A stretch of 64,000 bases of DNA from Listeria_A hofi (lineage in GTDB: Bacteria > Bacillota > Bacilli > Lactobacillales > Listeriaceae), in contig NZ_CAUYTL010000001.1 of assembly GCF_963575615.1 (NCBI RefSeq), positions 201,366 through 265,365 of the forward strand. Reading direction: 5' to 3'. The first letter of the stretch is position 1; every line of letters begins with the position of its first letter. This document shows positions 41,015 through 49,262 of this stretch, piece by piece. A program made the translations under genes and the position numbers. The notes beneath the pieces were generated by a model. The model was not told the DNA's origin. It saw only the letters and a program-made list of their open reading frames with translations, and ran no database searches.

Positions 41015-41749
41015 TTTTGTTCCTAAATTTTTACTTGCAAGAAACGCTTTGATGTCTTGTCTTGTTGTATGTCGTAAACCACGTTCAATTTGGTCGGTCC
41101 AACCTTCTACCCGTTTACCGCCCGTTCTTGCTTCATAATAATCGCGAATAGTTGCATCATATTTTTTAAAGTCTTCCATATTTTGTGGTTGATATTGATT
41201 TTCATGGTAAACTATATCCGCTGAAAATCGGGGTTTCGGCTCGGAACTCGTTGTAGGATGTCCAACTGTTAGACCAAATAATGGTGTTGCGTAATCAGGA
41301 ATATGTAGTAATTCAGACACTTTTGCAAGGTTGTTCCGGATTCCACCGATATAACAAATACCTAGCCCCATTGATTCAGCAGCAATCGCCATGTTTTGAG
41401 CCGCAAGCGTTGCGTCGACTGTTGCCACAAGAAAGCGCTCCACAGATGATAATGATTCTGTATCTACACCGCGCGCCTTTCCAATCTCATAATGGCGCGA
41501 TAAGTCTGCAATAAAAACGAAGAATTGTCCCGTCTTCACGACATAATCTTGTCTTCCAGCAATCACAGAAAGCTCTTCTCGCAGTTTTTTATCCGAAACG
41601 CCTATGATAGAATAGGCTTGCACAAAACTCGATGTAGAGGCCGCCTGGGCGCTTTTTACTAGTAAAGCAATCTCGTTTTCCGTCAATGCTTGATCTGTGA
41701 AATCGCGCACCGAATAGTGACTCAAAATCCCTTCAATTGTTTCGTTCAT
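41012..41749 (-). CDS. NADPH-dependent flavin oxidoreductase (NfrA-type nitroreductase)
   Basis: 245 residues from the second ATG (41749). Nitroreductase fold: HYSVRDFTDQALTENEIALL (FMN contact with the S-x-R-x-F motif), AQAASTSSFVQAYSIIGV, MAIAAESMGLGICYIGGIRN and FGLTVGHPT. The C-terminal part (about 190-245) with YHENQYQ matches the NfrA/FRP group that uses FMN and NADPH. It reduces nitro compounds, quinones or flavin. Last gene of queG-trmL-nfrA; start placed by GGGG spacing. Confidence 0.88.
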   Translation of the reverse strand: MNETIEGILSHYSVRDFTDQALTENEIALLVKSAQAASTSSFVQAYSIIGVSDKKLREELSVIAGRQDYVVKTGQFFVFIADLSRHYEIGKARGVDTESLSSVERFLVATVDATLAAQNMAIAAESMGLGICYIGGIRNNLAKVSELLHIPDYATPLFGLTVGHPTTSSEPKPRFSADIVYHENQYQPQNMEDFKKYDATIRDYYEARTGGKRVEGWTDQIERGLRHTTRQDIKAFLASKNLGTK

Positions 41750-41761
41750 TCGATTCATCCC

Positions 41762-42280
41762 CTAATCTTTAAAAATTTTACGCTCATAGTGTGGCATCTG
41801 ATCCAGCGCACCAAATTGTTGTTGTCGTAAACATTCATAAATCAAAATCGCTGCTGTATTAGATAAATTAAGCGACCGAATGTGATCCGTCATCGGGATT
41901 CGCAAACACGTATCCTCATGTGCCTCTAAAATCTCATCTGGAAGTCCAGTCGTTTCCTTCCCAAAAATAAAGAAATAATCCTTATCTATATCTTGGTAGT
42001 CCACATCACTATATAAATGACGTCCAAATTTTGTAATAAAATAAAATTCGCCACCTGCATTCACTTCAAAAAACTCCTCAATTGAGTCATAATATTTCAA
42101 TTTCACATGATCCCAATAATCAAGTCCTGCACGTTTTAGCATTTTGTCATCCGTTGAAAAACCGAGCGGACGAATCAAATGTAAATACGTATCTGTCCCT
42201 GCACATGTTCTCGAAATGTTCCCTGTATTTGCCGGTATTTCCGGTTGATAAAGCACAATGTGATTTGCCAAATTCTTCAC
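41762..42280 (-). CDS. trmL: tRNA (cytidine(34)-2'-O)-methyltransferase
   Basis: 172 residues of the SPOUT/TrmH superfamily: IVLYQPEIPANTGNISRTCAG at the N-terminus (SAM knot partner), FGKETTGLPDEIL (motif 2) and IRIPMTDHIRSLNLSNTAAI-like motif 3 near the end. It methylates the wobble ribose of tRNA-Leu isoacceptors. The start is GTG at 42278-42280, overlapping the queG stop as GTGA, with AGGAG inside queG; so the two tRNA-modification genes are translationally coupled. Confidence 0.95.
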   Translation of the reverse strand: MKNLANHIVLYQPEIPANTGNISRTCAGTDTYLHLIRPLGFSTDDKMLKRAGLDYWDHVKLKYYDSIEEFFEVNAGGEFYFITKFGRHLYSDVDYQDIDKDYFFIFGKETTGLPDEILEAHEDTCLRIPMTDHIRSLNLSNTAAILIYECLRQQQFGALDQMPHYERKIFKD

Positions 42281-43416
42281 CTTACTCCTATTAAATTCTT
42301 TGCCTGTGTTATTTCTGCTAAAACTTCCGCGTCATCGTCATGTGCTTCCAGCAGAGCAAGTTCAGCTTCCCCTCCACCAATTTTGCCAAGCGCCCAAGCT
42401 GCTGTTCCTCTAATCACTGGGCGAGGGTCTTCCTTCATACAGCGAATTAGTTCTGGCACAGCCGTTTTATCCTTGTATCGCGCCAATACAATAATCGCAT
42501 TCCGTTGAATTGGCTTTTTACCACGCCACGAGCCTGCCATCGGTCCAAATTTCTCCTTAAATTCCTTATTTGAGATTGACAACAGCGGTTTTAGCTCAGG
42601 TTTTACTAGCTCGGGATTAGGCTCCATCGCCTCATGAAAATGGAAATCATGCCCTCTGTTATATGGACAAACTACCTGACACGTATCGCAACCGTATAGT
42701 CGATTATGTAGCACAGCACGATATTTTTCATCCAAAAAACCTTTCGTTTGGCTCAGATAGCTAAGACAAATTTTTGGATTCATCTTGCCTTCTCCTAGTA
42801 AACTCCCTGTAGGACAGGCTTCCACGCACTTATTACAATCGCCACACAAATCTACCATCGGTTTATCCGGCGCTAATGGCAGATTCGTCAAGGTCTCACC
42901 CAAATAAACAAACGAGCCAAACTTTGGTGTAATCAAAAGCGTATTCTTGCCACGCCAGCCGAGTCCAGCCCGTTCCGCCACTGCAACATCTGAAAACTCA
43001 CCCGTATCAACCATTGATTTAAAACGAGCTTCTGGAACACGTTTTTCGATAAAAGTTTCCAGTAAGGCCAGTTTTTCACGAAGTATTGTATGATAATCAG
43101 TCCCCCAAGAAGCTCGAGAAAAAACACCACGTCGCGCTTCTTTCTTACTCACAGGCTCATTCTTCATTTTAGATGGATACGCAAGTGCGATGGCAATAAT
43201 TGACCGCGGCTCATTAAAAATGCGTTCAGGAAAAACGCGCTCATCGATATTAGGATGCTCAAAACCCGTTAAGACATCCTCCTTTGCGGCAACTTCCAAC
43301 CGTGTTTTCAATTCCAAAAAAGGATCAGCCGAAGCAAATCCTATTTTTTGAATACCTATTTCAGCTGCATAATCGATGATGTCTCGTTTTAATTGGTTCA
43401 TATCTATATTTTGCAA
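42277..43416 (-). CDS. queG: Epoxyqueuosine reductase
   Basis: About 380 residues. The start is taken at a TTG (43416) because GAGG lies 8 nt upstream; the first ATG (43401) has no site. Motifs: GWRGKNTLLITPKFGSFVYLGE, two ferredoxin-like clusters CGDCNKCVEACPTGSL and CDTCQVVCPYN, and a C-terminal HEAT-like repeat (about 290-382) ending in ALGKIGGGEAELALLE. It uses cobalamin and two 4Fe-4S clusters to reduce epoxyqueuosine to queuosine in tRNA. Confidence 0.93.
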   Translation of the reverse strand: MQNIDMNQLKRDIIDYAAEIGIQKIGFASADPFLELKTRLEVAAKEDVLTGFEHPNIDERVFPERIFNEPRSIIAIALAYPSKMKNEPVSKKEARRGVFSRASWGTDYHTILREKLALLETFIEKRVPEARFKSMVDTGEFSDVAVAERAGLGWRGKNTLLITPKFGSFVYLGETLTNLPLAPDKPMVDLCGDCNKCVEACPTGSLLGEGKMNPKICLSYLSQTKGFLDEKYRAVLHNRLYGCDTCQVVCPYNRGHDFHFHEAMEPNPELVKPELKPLLSISNKEFKEKFGPMAGSWRGKKPIQRNAIIVLARYKDKTAVPELIRCMKEDPRPVIRGTAAWALGKIGGGEAELALLEAHDDDAEVLAEITQAKNLIGVR

Positions 43417-43434
43417 GGCTTGCACCTCAGTTCA

Positions 43435-43572
43435 TAAATTAATAACAAAGTCTAGCGCTAAATCATGTCCGCCCATGCAGAGTTTGGCATCAAGTTTCGC
43501 GCCTCCGAATCTAGCCTCAACGGCCAACTCCTCGAAAACTTCACGCCCTCCATAAAAATCAAAAGAGGATTT
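43435..43572 (-). other. Open, protein-like 46-codon stretch without a start
   Basis: Between queG and the tRNA-Gly terminator, one minus-strand frame is open for 46 codons to a TGA at 43432-43434 and encodes a protein-like sequence containing FYGGREVFEELAVEARFGG and KLCMGGHDLALDFVINL. No start codon with a ribosome site is present and a stop closes the upstream side. It could be a remnant of a lost gene, a piece of a repeated element, or chance. Confidence 0.25.
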
Positions 43573-43633
43573 TTACTGCGGCCACTCCAGTTTTTTCGGA
43601 GCTGAACGGGCCATTTCAGCTTTTAGGGTAAAA

Positions 43634-43680
43634 TAAAACGCAATGCTTCGCTTATAAAGTTCGAAACACTGCGTTGATAA
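43634..43680 (-). terminator. Terminator after tRNA-Gly
   Basis: AACGCAGTGTTTCG / GCGAAGCATTGCGTT with two mismatches, then TTATTTTA on the minus strand. Confidence 0.75.
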
Positions 43681-43689
43681 CATTTTAAG

Positions 43690-43760
43690 AGCGGGTGATG
43701 AGAATCGAACTCACGACAACAGCTTGGAAGGCTGTAGTTTTACCACTAAACTACACCCGC
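43690..43760 (-). tRNA. tRNA-Gly (anticodon TCC)
   Basis: 71 nt on the minus strand: acceptor GCGGGTG/CACCCGC (7 bp), D arm TAGTTTAGTGGTAAAACTA, anticodon arm ACAGC-CTTCCAA-GCTGT with TCC, T arm with TTCGATT, discriminator T. No CCA is encoded. It reads GGA and GGG codons. A promoter at 43796-43824 and a terminator at 43634-43680 make it a single-gene unit. Confidence 0.97.
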
Positions 43761-44085
43761 ATAGTTTAGAACAAGTTGTTCTAGCAACAATTAATATAAT
43801 ATCACTACTAATTATCTTTGGCAAGGGTTTTTTTAAAGTTTTTTTATTATTTTCGGGTAAAAAGCATTTTGGTCTATTTTTTGGAATTTAGTAGATTTAT
43901 TTTCAATTTCAATATGATATAAAACTTGACTGTCATTGCTTCCTACTGAATTTATGATGGAATCAAGGATAACCACTTTGCATGTTTACCTAGCACTATG
44001 CTTTTTATGCGCTTTTGATAGCTTAGAAATGCATTTTAAAGGGTAATGTGAGAAAATAATAAAAAATGAATTGGGTGGGTTGACT
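43761..44085. other. Intergenic region between tRNA-Gly and the DedA-like gene (325 bp)
   Basis: Contains the tRNA promoter. On the plus strand a TTGACT near 43928 and TATGAT near 43955 are too far apart (21 nt) to be convincing. Nothing else is seen. Confidence 0.35.
43796..43824 (-). promoter_or_regulatory. tRNA-Gly promoter
   Basis: TTGCCA (43819-43824), 17-nt spacer, TATTAT (43796-43801), about 35 nt before the tRNA. Confidence 0.75.
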
Positions 44086-44700
44086 ATGATGGACTGGTAT
44101 AATTCAATGAAAGAGTTTTTCTCGTATGATAATGTGATGCAATGGATGAATTCGTATCGTGCTTTTGGTCCGTTATTGGCATTTTTCTTACCATTTATCG
44201 AGGCTTTCCTACCTTTCTTGCCATTCTCACTGTTTGTCATTGTTAACGTGAGCGCATATGGGTTGTTTTGGGGCTTTTTGATTTCGTGTACAGCTGCAAT
44301 TCTCGGAAGCTTATGTGTTTTCTGGATTGTGCGACGATTCGGCCAGATGCGATTTTTGCGTTTCATTACGCATCATCCGCATGTTCGTAAGGTCATGAAT
44401 TGGATTGATGAACATGGATTTGGTCCGATTTTTATCTTGCTTGTGATGCCATTTACGCCTTCTTCTGCGGTCAATGTTGTAGCTGCCTTATCGGAAATTC
44501 GCTTTTTTCAGTTTTTGATGGCACTTATTGGCGGTAAAGTAATTAAGGTCTTCGCTATTAGTTATATTGGTTATGATTTGCAAGATATTATGCAACATCC
44601 GGTGAAACTGCTTATTTTGATTGGAATCGTCATTGTTTTATGGTTCATCGGCAAGCGTTTAGAGCGCTGGATGGGCTCAAAAAAGAAACGCAGTGTTTAG
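44086..44700 (+). CDS. TVP38/DedA-type (VTT domain) membrane protein
   Basis: 204 residues from the ATG at 44086 (an ATG one codon later is equally possible), with a GGGTGGG site. About five or six membrane helices. The VTT domain covers about 30-175: FFLPFIEAFLPFLPFSLFVI (re-entrant loop with conserved Glu and prolines), FWIVRRFG and VMPFTPSSAVNVVAAL. Relatives in Firmicutes (YtxB/YdjX and DedA types) are lipid scramblase-like or flippase-like proteins. The AraC gene follows 9 nt later. Confidence 0.85.
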   Translation: MMDWYNSMKEFFSYDNVMQWMNSYRAFGPLLAFFLPFIEAFLPFLPFSLFVIVNVSAYGLFWGFLISCTAAILGSLCVFWIVRRFGQMRFLRFITHHPHVRKVMNWIDEHGFGPIFILLVMPFTPSSAVNVVAALSEIRFFQFLMALIGGKVIKVFAISYIGYDLQDIMQHPVKLLILIGIVIVLWFIGKRLERWMGSKKKRSV

Positions 44701-44709
44701 GAGGACAAA

Positions 44710-45534
44710 ATGGGTATACACGAACTATTTTTTCATATTCATTATTGCAACGGCAGTGGTTCGGGGCTGAAATTAACGAAGAAATTGGCGCGGACATTGC
44801 AACATCACGAACTAATTCTAGTTATTGGCGGAACCGGTACGTATCGAATTGCCGATAAAACTGTAAAATTTCATGAGGGCATGCTGTTCTATATTCCAGC
44901 AAATGTTCAACATACCATTGAGACGAGTACGGGGCAACCGGCTTTTCTTTTTACTGTTCATTTTAGTTATGCGCGCGTTAATTTTAGGGATGCTGGTTGG
45001 TCGATTAAGCCGGAGCAAGAAAACCTCACGTTACCGCCAATTTCAGAGCTTCACGATTATTATGTGGTTTATGAAATATTCGAGAAGTTGGTAACTATTT
45101 GGCATACGAAGCTACCTGGCTTTGAGTTTACGGCTAAAACATATTTACAACAATTACTACTCGCGATTGATCAAAATCTACGTACACAGCATAAAAACTA
45201 TGCAACCAGCTTAAAAATTGAAAAAGTCATCGCTTACATGCAACTTCATGTTGAACAAAGTGTCACACTCACCGAATTAGCAAACCTCGTACAACTATCC
45301 CCCACTTACTTATCTCGAATTTTCAAGGAAACGACTGGCTATCCTATCATTGCTTTTTTCAACAAAATTAAAATCGATGCGGCAAAAGAATTAATGTTGG
45401 GTGGCACGAAAAAAGTAAAAGCTATCTCAGCACAGCTTGGTTTTAGTGATGAATTTTATTTTAGTCGGCTTTTTAAGCAAATTGAAGGAGTTAGCCCAAA
45501 AGAATATTATAATAGAAATATCCATGGTTTTTAA
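44710..45534 (+). CDS. AraC-family regulator with cupin sensor
   Basis: 274 residues. An N-terminal cupin-like AraC binding domain (about 15-100), with HELILVIGGTGTYRIADKTV and PANVQHTIETSTG, and a C-terminal double helix-turn-helix (about 170-270): SVTLTELANLVQLSPTYLSR and KVKAISAQLGFSDEFYFSRL. TTAGGAGG precedes the ATG. It lies between the DedA-like gene and the MFS-isochorismatase operon; direct repeats near 45523-45549 upstream of that operon look like its binding sites, making it a probable activator. Confidence 0.9.
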   Translation: MGIHELFFHIHYCNGSGSGLKLTKKLARTLQHHELILVIGGTGTYRIADKTVKFHEGMLFYIPANVQHTIETSTGQPAFLFTVHFSYARVNFRDAGWSIKPEQENLTLPPISELHDYYVVYEIFEKLVTIWHTKLPGFEFTAKTYLQQLLLAIDQNLRTQHKNYATSLKIEKVIAYMQLHVEQSVTLTELANLVQLSPTYLSRIFKETTGYPIIAFFNKIKIDAAKELMLGGTKKVKAISAQLGFSDEFYFSRLFKQIEGVSPKEYYNRNIHGF

Positions 45535-45572
45535 AATTGTGCATGGTTTATTAGTCTTTCCTAACTTATAAT
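45523..45572 (+). promoter_or_regulatory. MFS-operon promoter with AraC-type direct repeats
   Basis: CATGGTTT occurs at 45523 and 45542, 19 nt apart in the same orientation. A TATAAT lies at 45567-45572, and the second repeat falls on the -35 position, where the sequence (TGGTTT) is far from consensus. This is the layout of a promoter that depends on an AraC-type activator. Confidence 0.65.
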
Positions 45573-45616
45573 GAGGTCGTTATCGTCTAAGGATAGCAAA
45601 AGGAGATGGCGAATAC

Positions 45617-46828
45617 ATGCCGATTTGGAAGCGAAATTTAATTGTTTGTTGGTTTGGTACATTTGTGACCAGCATCGGGATGAGTCAAATTGCTCCTGTT
45701 TTACCGCTCTACATAAAGCACCTTGGCGTTGATAATGCGGCACATGTGGCTCAATTGGCTGGTTTGACTTTTGGGATTACGTTCATTATGTCTGCTATTT
45801 TTTCGCCGATTTGGGGGCAGGCAGCGGATAGATTTGGACGTAAGCCGATGCTATTACGCGCCAGTTTTGGCATGGCGATTATTATTGGTTGCATGGGTTT
45901 TACGCACAATGTATATGAATTGATGGCGCTACGGACTTTGCAAGGCGTTATAACTGGTTTTGCGACAGCTTGTACGGCTCTGATTGCTACACAAACAGAT
46001 GAATCGCACGCGGGTTGGGCTCTAGGAACACTTTCTACCGGAGCGATTACAGGTTCATTGCTTGGGCCCCTTGTTGGTGGTCTTATTGCCGAACATTTTG
46101 GTTTGCAAAACGTCTTTTTCATGACTGGTGGCCTTCTATTTGTAGCTTTTGCTCTAACTGCACTGTTCGTAAAAGAAAATTTTGCGAAATCAGCTAAGAA
46201 GGTTCGAACTACGAAAGAAGTCTGGCGGGCTCTCCCGAATAAAAGTTTTATTTTGACAATGTTCGTCACATTCTTCACGTTGACACTAGCGCTCTATTCT
46301 GTGGAGCCAATCATCACGGTTTACATGCAGCAACTATCTGCTGGCGCATCGCATATCGCATTACTTTCAGGGCTCGCATTCTCTGCCTCTGGACTAGCGA
46401 GCATCATGGCAGCCCCACGACTTGGAAAACTATCAGATAGAATCGGTGCACAGCGCGTTATTTTCATCGCATTAATTGTCGCCGGTATCGTTTTCATTCC
46501 TCAAGCTTTTGTAAGTCATCCCTGGGAACTGATTGCATTGCGCTTTATTTTAGGGCTCGCCATCGCCGGCCTCAATCCTTCCGTCAATATTTTGATAAAA
46601 AAAATGACGCCACCTGAGTTCACTGGTCGTGTTTTTGGAATTACAAATTCAGCTGGATATTTGGGGATTTTTGCTGGTTCGGTTTTTGGTGGACAGATTG
46701 CTGCATTTTTAGGCATCCAATACGTTTTTTTCATCACAAGCGCCTTACTTTTAACGAATGCTACCTGGGTTTATTTTAAAGTTTACAAAAAGCTCAATAC
46801 TCAAAATCAATTATTAAAGGAGCACTAA
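45617..46828 (+). CDS. Multidrug-type MFS exporter
   Basis: 403 residues, 12 membrane helices. The N-terminus PIWKRNLIVCWFGTFVTSIGMSQIAPVLPLY and the A-motif loop GQAADRFGRKPML (about 70-82) mark the DHA1 (drug:H+ antiporter) group; motif C in helix 5 is TGSLLGPLVGG. The repeated A-like loop LGKLSDRIGAQRV starts the second half. The substrate is unknown. AAGGAG upstream; the isochorismatase-fold gene follows 2 nt later. Confidence 0.87.
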   Translation: MPIWKRNLIVCWFGTFVTSIGMSQIAPVLPLYIKHLGVDNAAHVAQLAGLTFGITFIMSAIFSPIWGQAADRFGRKPMLLRASFGMAIIIGCMGFTHNVYELMALRTLQGVITGFATACTALIATQTDESHAGWALGTLSTGAITGSLLGPLVGGLIAEHFGLQNVFFMTGGLLFVAFALTALFVKENFAKSAKKVRTTKEVWRALPNKSFILTMFVTFFTLTLALYSVEPIITVYMQQLSAGASHIALLSGLAFSASGLASIMAAPRLGKLSDRIGAQRVIFIALIVAGIVFIPQAFVSHPWELIALRFILGLAIAGLNPSVNILIKKMTPPEFTGRVFGITNSAGYLGIFAGSVFGGQIAAFLGIQYVFFITSALLLTNATWVYFKVYKKLNTQNQLLKEH

Positions 46829-46830
46829 AA

Positions 46831-47391
46831 ATGAATTTACAAATCAACAAAACAGCACTTGTCTTAATCGATTTACAAAATGGAATTATCGGACGAAACA
46901 GTTTGCCGCACACACCCGAAGCTATTATTGAACGTTCTCGGGATTTAGTCCAAAATTTTGTCACAAAAGGTGGCTTTGTTGTATTGGTACGGGTTTCGAC
47001 ATTGGATGGAAAAGATATGCTAAGCCCCGTCACTGATATGGAACAAAACAACATGGCGTATCCAGAAGGTTGGGATTTGATTGTTCCAGAAATAGCTGGA
47101 ATCGATGGAACATATACGATGACAAAGCGGCAATGGGGCGCGTTTCATGGCACTGATCTTGATTTGCAATTGCGTCGTCGCGGTATCGATACCATTGTTC
47201 TAGGCGGTGTTTCTACAGGGATTGGCGTGGATACAACGGCACGCGAAGCTTTCCAACTTGGATATAATCAAATTTTCGTGGAAGATGTGATGGGGGCCGC
47301 AACGAAAGAAATGCACGCATACACTTGCCAAACTATTTTTCCACGACTCGGCAAAATACGATCTAGCGCAGAAGTCATTTCATATTTATAA
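46831..47391 (+). CDS. Isochorismatase-fold hydrolase lacking the usual Cys
   Basis: 186 residues. The fold is clear: NKTALVLIDLQNGIIG with the catalytic Asp, TKRQWGAFHGTDLDLQLRRRG with the Lys, and GVSTGIGVDTTAREAFQLGY. In cysteine hydrolases of this family the third motif has a nucleophile Cys (GVxTxxCVxxT); here it is Gly, as in true isochorismatases. The reaction is therefore uncertain: it may be an isochorismatase-like enol-ether hydrolase or another Cys-less variant. Partner of the MFS exporter. Confidence 0.87.
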   Translation: MNLQINKTALVLIDLQNGIIGRNSLPHTPEAIIERSRDLVQNFVTKGGFVVLVRVSTLDGKDMLSPVTDMEQNNMAYPEGWDLIVPEIAGIDGTYTMTKRQWGAFHGTDLDLQLRRRGIDTIVLGGVSTGIGVDTTAREAFQLGYNQIFVEDVMGAATKEMHAYTCQTIFPRLGKIRSSAEVISYL

Positions 47392-47394
47392 TAT

Positions 47395-47436
47395 ATAAAG
47401 AGAAGCTACGAAAAAATGCCATAGCTTCTCTTTTAT
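47395..47436. terminator. Bidirectional terminator, isochorismatase-fold / glycogen operon
   Basis: AAAGAGAAGCTA (47397-47408) and TAGCTTCTCTTT (47422-47433), 12 bp, T-rich on both sides. Confidence 0.9.
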
Positions 47437-49244
47437 TATGCGAAAAAAAATCCATATGGCGCAATCACACATTCATGAATAGCCGCGGATTCCAATAATG
47501 GCAGCCAATCGTCACGCTCTGGATAAATCGTCTTCGAATCGACTTGTTGTTCTTGGCCTGTTGGATTCATCACAAAAATATGCCAGTTAGCTTCATCAAT
47601 ATAACGAATGATGCCAAACAACTTACCTAGTGAGAACGGATGATACTGCCCCCTTCGCAACGCTTCATTCCGATTTCGCAACATAATCGCCTCATGGAAA
47701 AACTCACTAATCTCTGCATCCTCGCGTCCCCACGGATAAAATTTACGATTATCAGGATCTGCACCGCCTGTAAGCCCGGACTCATCCCCGTAATACACAC
47801 ATGGCACACCTGGTAAATTCATCAATATGTAAATGGCCAACCGCAACTTGGCTTTACTTTCTGACAATACCGTGAAAATCCTTGGCGTATCGTGCGTTCC
47901 AATATTATTCAAGTTCGCTTGCAATGCTTCTACTGGATAATTCTCTTTTAGCGCCATCATTTTTTGCGCCGTCTGTTTCGCCGTCAAACTACCATTGAGC
48001 AAATCAATAATCATTTGGCGGAATGGATAATTCATCACCCCTTGCAACATGCCACCTTCCAGATAATGGCGCCGCTTATCATATGCAATCTTATTAGAAG
48101 CATCTTCCCAAACTTCCCCGATTAGCACACGGTCGGGATACTTCATCAAGGTTTCGCGAATACCACCGATAAAGTCATCGGGAAGCTCATCTGCAACGTC
48201 TAGTCGCCAACCGGCAATTCCCTGCGATGTCCAATAATCGATAACACTATCTGGCTCACCGTAAATCAACCGTTGAAAAGCTGCATTTTGCTTATTCACA
48301 ACAGGCAAATTACTAACGCCCCACCAAGCATCGTATTGATTTGGAAACTGATGGAATGTAAACCAAGAATAATACGGTGAAGTTACACTTTGATAAGCCC
48401 CAACCGATTCAAAATTACCGTATTTATTAAAATAGACACTGTCTTCACCGACATGATTGAAAACACCATCCAAAATGACCCGCATTCCCATCTCGCCAGC
48501 CTTACGAATTAAATCTGCTAAAATCGATTCATCGCCAAACATCGGATCAATTTTCTTATAATCTGACGTATCGTATTTATGATTACTCTTCGCCTCAAAA
48601 ATCGGACTTAAATAGAGCCCTGAAATCCCAAGCTCTTTCAAATATGTTAACTTCTGTGTGATCCCATCCAAATTTCCACCAAAAAACTCCCAACGTACAA
48701 TCTCGCCATTCGCATTTTTAATGTAGTAAGGCGTATCCTCCGATTTTGCATAAATAAATGAATCCGGCTTCGGCGCACGCACATGATCGTCCGCATTGAA
48801 AAAGCGATCCACAAAAATATGATAAAAAACCGCATCCTGATACCATTCCGGTGCCTTATCCGCATACTCAAAACAAGTCAGTTGATACGTCCGAATATCA
48901 TCGTAATTTTCCGTAAAAAATCCTTTGCCACCATATAAATCAGGATTATTAAAATAATACGTTGTTCGCGTTTGTGTATCGAAATTCTGCTCAATTTTAA
49001 AATAATAAAAATAAAGTCCCGTCGCCGCATATGGCTGGAAGGAAACCTGATAAGCATTGCTTTGCGAATGACTCATCTCAAAACTCTGCTCCTCCATGCC
49101 ATCTTTGTGAATTTTAAGCTCCACTTTGGAAACATAAGGAAGCGCGACATCGATTCGAAAATCAATCGTCGCGCTCGCGTTCACTGCGCCAAAAGGTCGT
49201 TTGTAAAGCTCATTCCATGAATCAAATAAGACTACTTCTGCCAC
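47436..49244 (-). CDS. GH13 alpha-glucan hydrolase (neopullulanase/maltogenic amylase type)
   Basis: 602 residues. An N-terminal beta domain (about 1-120) resembles a CBM34-like module, followed by the GH13 barrel: region I DGVFNHVG, region II GWRLDVADEL with the nucleophile Asp (about 345), region III IGEVWED with the acid/base Glu, and region IV NNIGTHDTPRI with the stabilising Asp. No signal peptide, so it acts on intracellular glucans. Last gene of the glycogen operon, 18 nt after glgP; it probably trims limit dextrins left by phosphorylase. B. subtilis has an amylopullulanase here instead in some strains. Confidence 0.88.
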   Translation of the reverse strand: MAEVVLFDSWNELYKRPFGAVNASATIDFRIDVALPYVSKVELKIHKDGMEEQSFEMSHSQSNAYQVSFQPYAATGLYFYYFKIEQNFDTQTRTTYYFNNPDLYGGKGFFTENYDDIRTYQLTCFEYADKAPEWYQDAVFYHIFVDRFFNADDHVRAPKPDSFIYAKSEDTPYYIKNANGEIVRWEFFGGNLDGITQKLTYLKELGISGLYLSPIFEAKSNHKYDTSDYKKIDPMFGDESILADLIRKAGEMGMRVILDGVFNHVGEDSVYFNKYGNFESVGAYQSVTSPYYSWFTFHQFPNQYDAWWGVSNLPVVNKQNAAFQRLIYGEPDSVIDYWTSQGIAGWRLDVADELPDDFIGGIRETLMKYPDRVLIGEVWEDASNKIAYDKRRHYLEGGMLQGVMNYPFRQMIIDLLNGSLTAKQTAQKMMALKENYPVEALQANLNNIGTHDTPRIFTVLSESKAKLRLAIYILMNLPGVPCVYYGDESGLTGGADPDNRKFYPWGREDAEISEFFHEAIMLRNRNEALRRGQYHPFSLGKLFGIIRYIDEANWHIFVMNPTGQEQQVDSKTIYPERDDWLPLLESAAIHECVIAPYGFFFA

Positions 49245-49262
49245 TGGTTAAACTCCCTTTCG

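Noticed and set aside
45751..46278. 175-residue minus-strand frame inside the MFS exporter
   Set aside because: Shadow of membrane-helix codons on the opposite strand.
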